Assembly (NCBI GenBank): GCA_937952875.1
Contig: CALFDI010000122.1
Location: 1 to 8,344, forward strand
DNA: 8,344 nt
Direction of reading: 5' to 3'
Origin: an uncultured Verrucomicrobiales bacterium
GTDB lineage: Bacteria; Verrucomicrobiota; Verrucomicrobiia; Verrucomicrobiales; Akkermansiaceae
Below the pieces are notes generated by a model. The model did not search any database, was not told the origin of the DNA, and saw only the letters and a list, made by a program, of their open reading frames with translations. Made by a program: the position numbers and the translations under genes. Positions 7,018 through 8,344 of the stretch are shown in pieces; the first letter of the stretch is position 1, and every line of letters begins with the position of its first letter.

Positions 7018-7048
7018 CTGCAGAAGATGATAATAGGAATGGTCGAAA
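7018..7048. promoter_or_regulatory. Very short divergent intergenic region between rsgA and the acyltransferase
   Basis: Only 31 bases separate the two divergent starts, so at least one promoter must lie inside the opposite gene's first codons. On the - strand TATTAT (7035-7030) resembles a -10 box, with only a poor -35 (TTCGAC) about 15 bases away. It would start transcription within a few bases of the rsgA ATG, giving an almost leaderless message. On the + strand GATAAT (7029-7034) is a possible -10 and AGGA (7035-7038) a possible Shine-Dalgarno for the ATG at 7049. Both readings are weak. Confidence 0.25.
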
Positions 7049-8092
7049 ATGTCGAACCGTGCTTTTCTCCGCACCGTGTCAACAGCTCACCGACATATAA
7101 CAGAACTCGATGGCTTCCGAGCCCTCGCAGTTCTTGGTGTTATGTGGTTTCACCTAGCGCCTTATCAATGGCATTTTGACATCGCGTGGGAGAATGGAGT
7201 CTACTTTTTCTTTGTTCTGAGTGGCTATCTGATTAGTTTGATTCTCTTTAAAAAGCTCGATGAAAGAGAATCAACGCCAAAGATGCAGATCTGGAAGCAC
7301 TTCATAGTCCGACGCTCACTGCGTATCCTACCAGGCTACTTTTTCGCAGTTCTCATAGGAGCCATTCTCCTCTCACCTCCAGTCATTCAGTATTGGTGGG
7401 CTTATTTACTGCATGGGTCGAATTTCCTGACGATCTATCTACAGGAATGGCCCCCTGGCGTGGCGCACTTCTGGACCTTAGGCATAGAGATTCAATACTA
7501 CATCGCCTGGAGCATCGCAATCGTCCTACTCCCCGCGCAGTATAGAATCGGGGCAATCCTAATAACAATAGCTATCGCTACAGCGTGGAGACAATGGGGA
7601 CAGTCTGGGAACTTTTCTCACCTCTACCCGTGGGCTATGTTAGACTTTTTTGGCGCAGGTGCATTGGTCGCCTGGCTACAGAGAAAAGACAAACTCCCTA
7701 AACGAGCACTGTGCCATCTCATTATCTGGATAAGTCTCATTCTCTATATCGCGAGAGATCACTCTATCCTACTGGATGACATCACCATGAGCCTCTTTGC
7801 GCTCTTCTCTGCAGGACTCATCTGTCTGGCTATTCGTGGTATTCACGGGCCGATGGCCGCTCTGCTCAACCATTCTACTCTGCAATACACCGGAAAAATC
7901 AGCTACGGTCTGTATCTCTACCATAATTTCGCAAATTACTCGACATTCCTCATGGGCTATCTTTTCCCTGAAGGAAGCTTTATGCTAAATCTTTCTAGTA
8001 TACTCTTTGCGACGCTTTTAGCATACGGCATTTCACACGTGTCCTATCGCTTTATAGAAATGCCGTTTAATCAATTGAAAAGGCGCTTTTGA
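7049..8092 (+). CDS. Acyltransferase-3 family membrane protein (OafA/YrhL-like)
   Basis: This 347-residue integral membrane protein is of single-domain acyltransferase-3 length. Family members move acetyl or other acyl groups onto surface sugars (O-antigen, peptidoglycan, exopolysaccharide). Seen: the R-x10-H motif in LDGFRALAVLGVMWFH (R24, H35), FFVLSGYLI (54-62), RRSLRILPGY (88-97), HFWTLGIEIQYY (140-151, retaining E147 and Q149 though the usual second Glu is Ile), YGLYLYH near residue 290 and FIEMPF near the C terminus. About ten membrane helices are expected. No C-terminal SGNH esterase domain is present, so a partner would be needed if the acceptor lies far from the membrane. The ATG at 7049 is chosen because it leaves a normal short leader before the first helix; AGGA lies 10 bases upstream. 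No glycan genes are nearby, so the substrate is unknown. Confidence 0.92.
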   Translation: MSNRAFLRTVSTAHRHITELDGFRALAVLGVMWFHLAPYQWHFDIAWENGVYFFFVLSGYLISLILFKKLDERESTPKMQIWKHFIVRRSLRILPGYFFAVLIGAILLSPPVIQYWWAYLLHGSNFLTIYLQEWPPGVAHFWTLGIEIQYYIAWSIAIVLLPAQYRIGAILITIAIATAWRQWGQSGNFSHLYPWAMLDFFGAGALVAWLQRKDKLPKRALCHLIIWISLILYIARDHSILLDDITMSLFALFSAGLICLAIRGIHGPMAALLNHSTLQYTGKISYGLYLYHNFANYSTFLMGYLFPEGSFMLNLSSILFATLLAYGISHVSYRFIEMPFNQLKRRF

Positions 8093-8095
8093 GTG

Positions 8096-8108
8096 AATCG
8101 TTACGATT
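8096..8108. repeat. Small inverted repeat between convergent gene ends
   Basis: AATCG (8096-8100), loop TTA, CGATT (8104-8108). It sits where the acyltransferase and the last gene converge and includes the latter's stop codon. On the + strand a short T-rich run (TTCTTTC) follows. The stem is only 5 bp and AT-rich, so a terminator role is possible but weakly supported. Confidence 0.2.
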
Positions 8109-8344
8109 TCTTTCGAAAAACGGCTAACCAACGGTCGACGCTTTTTTCCACGACATCTCCCGTATTTCGACTCAAGTCATTTCGGACTTCATTGACGAGC
8201 TCTAAGCCTTGTTCAGAAAGAGCCTTCTTAGCGAGTGCATGTTCACGATCGAAGTAAGATGTTATAATCATGAGGCCTTCGTCATTCAGCTTTTCAGTGG
8301 TCTGACTAAAAATCTCTTCCCATGTTTCACGACCATTCCAGTAG
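8101..8344 (-). CDS. C-terminal part of an unidentified protein, possibly a SAM-dependent methyltransferase
   Basis: Reading the - strand from 8343 gives 80 open residues ending at TAA (8103-8101); the start lies beyond the window. The visible part begins YWNGRETWEEIF, continues KLNDEGLMIITSYFDREHAL, and ends RWLAVFRKKS. The pattern of a helix, then LNDEGLMIITSYF, then a helix and strand resembles the beta-5 region and C terminus of class I methyltransferases, where the product strand follows a GG or EG turn. The SAM-binding motif itself would be outside the window, so this assignment is a guess. Its stop lies 8 bases from the convergent acyltransferase stop. Confidence 0.6.
   Translation of the reverse strand, partial: YWNGRETWEEIFSQTTEKLNDEGLMIITSYFDREHALAKKALSEQGLELVNEVRNDLSRNTGDVVEKSVDRWLAVFRKKS

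Noticed and set aside
7077..7082. Perfect TTGACA on the - strand, considered as the -35 box of rsgA
   Set aside because: No -10-like hexamer lies 16-18 bases downstream. The nearest (TATTAT at 7035-7030) is about 41 bases away, so the match is likely chance within the acyltransferase coding region.

Overview
This window looks like chromosomal DNA from a Gram-negative bacterium of moderate GC content, most likely a marine-type member of the Verrucomicrobiota. The lineage is an inference, not proven. It rests on a secreted parallel beta-helix protein with a choice-of-anchor Q-like region, the lack of convincing Shine-Dalgarno sequences at most starts, and the mix of housekeeping genes. There is no rRNA, tRNA, CRISPR array, insertion sequence or phage gene.

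Layout. Bases 1-678 hold the 3' part of a + strand gene of unknown function. Bases 728-3234 form a two-gene + strand unit: a POT/PTR2-type peptide transporter with an unusual soluble insertion before its last membrane helix, then a TatD-family metal-dependent nuclease whose start overlaps the transporter stop (ATGA). Bases 3308-5605 hold a gene for a large secreted beta-helix protein. One in-frame TAA at 3494-3496 interrupts it, and the reading frame is open and protein-like on both sides, so it is best called a nonsense-interrupted gene (pseudogene, recent mutation, or sequence error).

Bases 5637-7017 on the - strand hold rsgA (ribosome small-subunit assembly GTPase). It is followed after 4 bases by a small FitA/VapB-like ribbon-helix-helix protein that has no toxin partner in view. 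Bases 7049-8092 (+) encode a membrane acyltransferase-3 protein, divergent from rsgA with only 31 bases between them. Bases 8101-8344 (-) hold the C-terminal end of a further gene, possibly a methyltransferase.

The genes do not form one obvious pathway. The pairs that may be co-transcribed are transporter-tatD and rsgA-RHH. No complete new defence or mobile system was recognised. The points most worth following up are the broken beta-helix gene, the transporter insertion with its GPDG/DD loop, and the orphan antitoxin-like gene coupled to rsgA.
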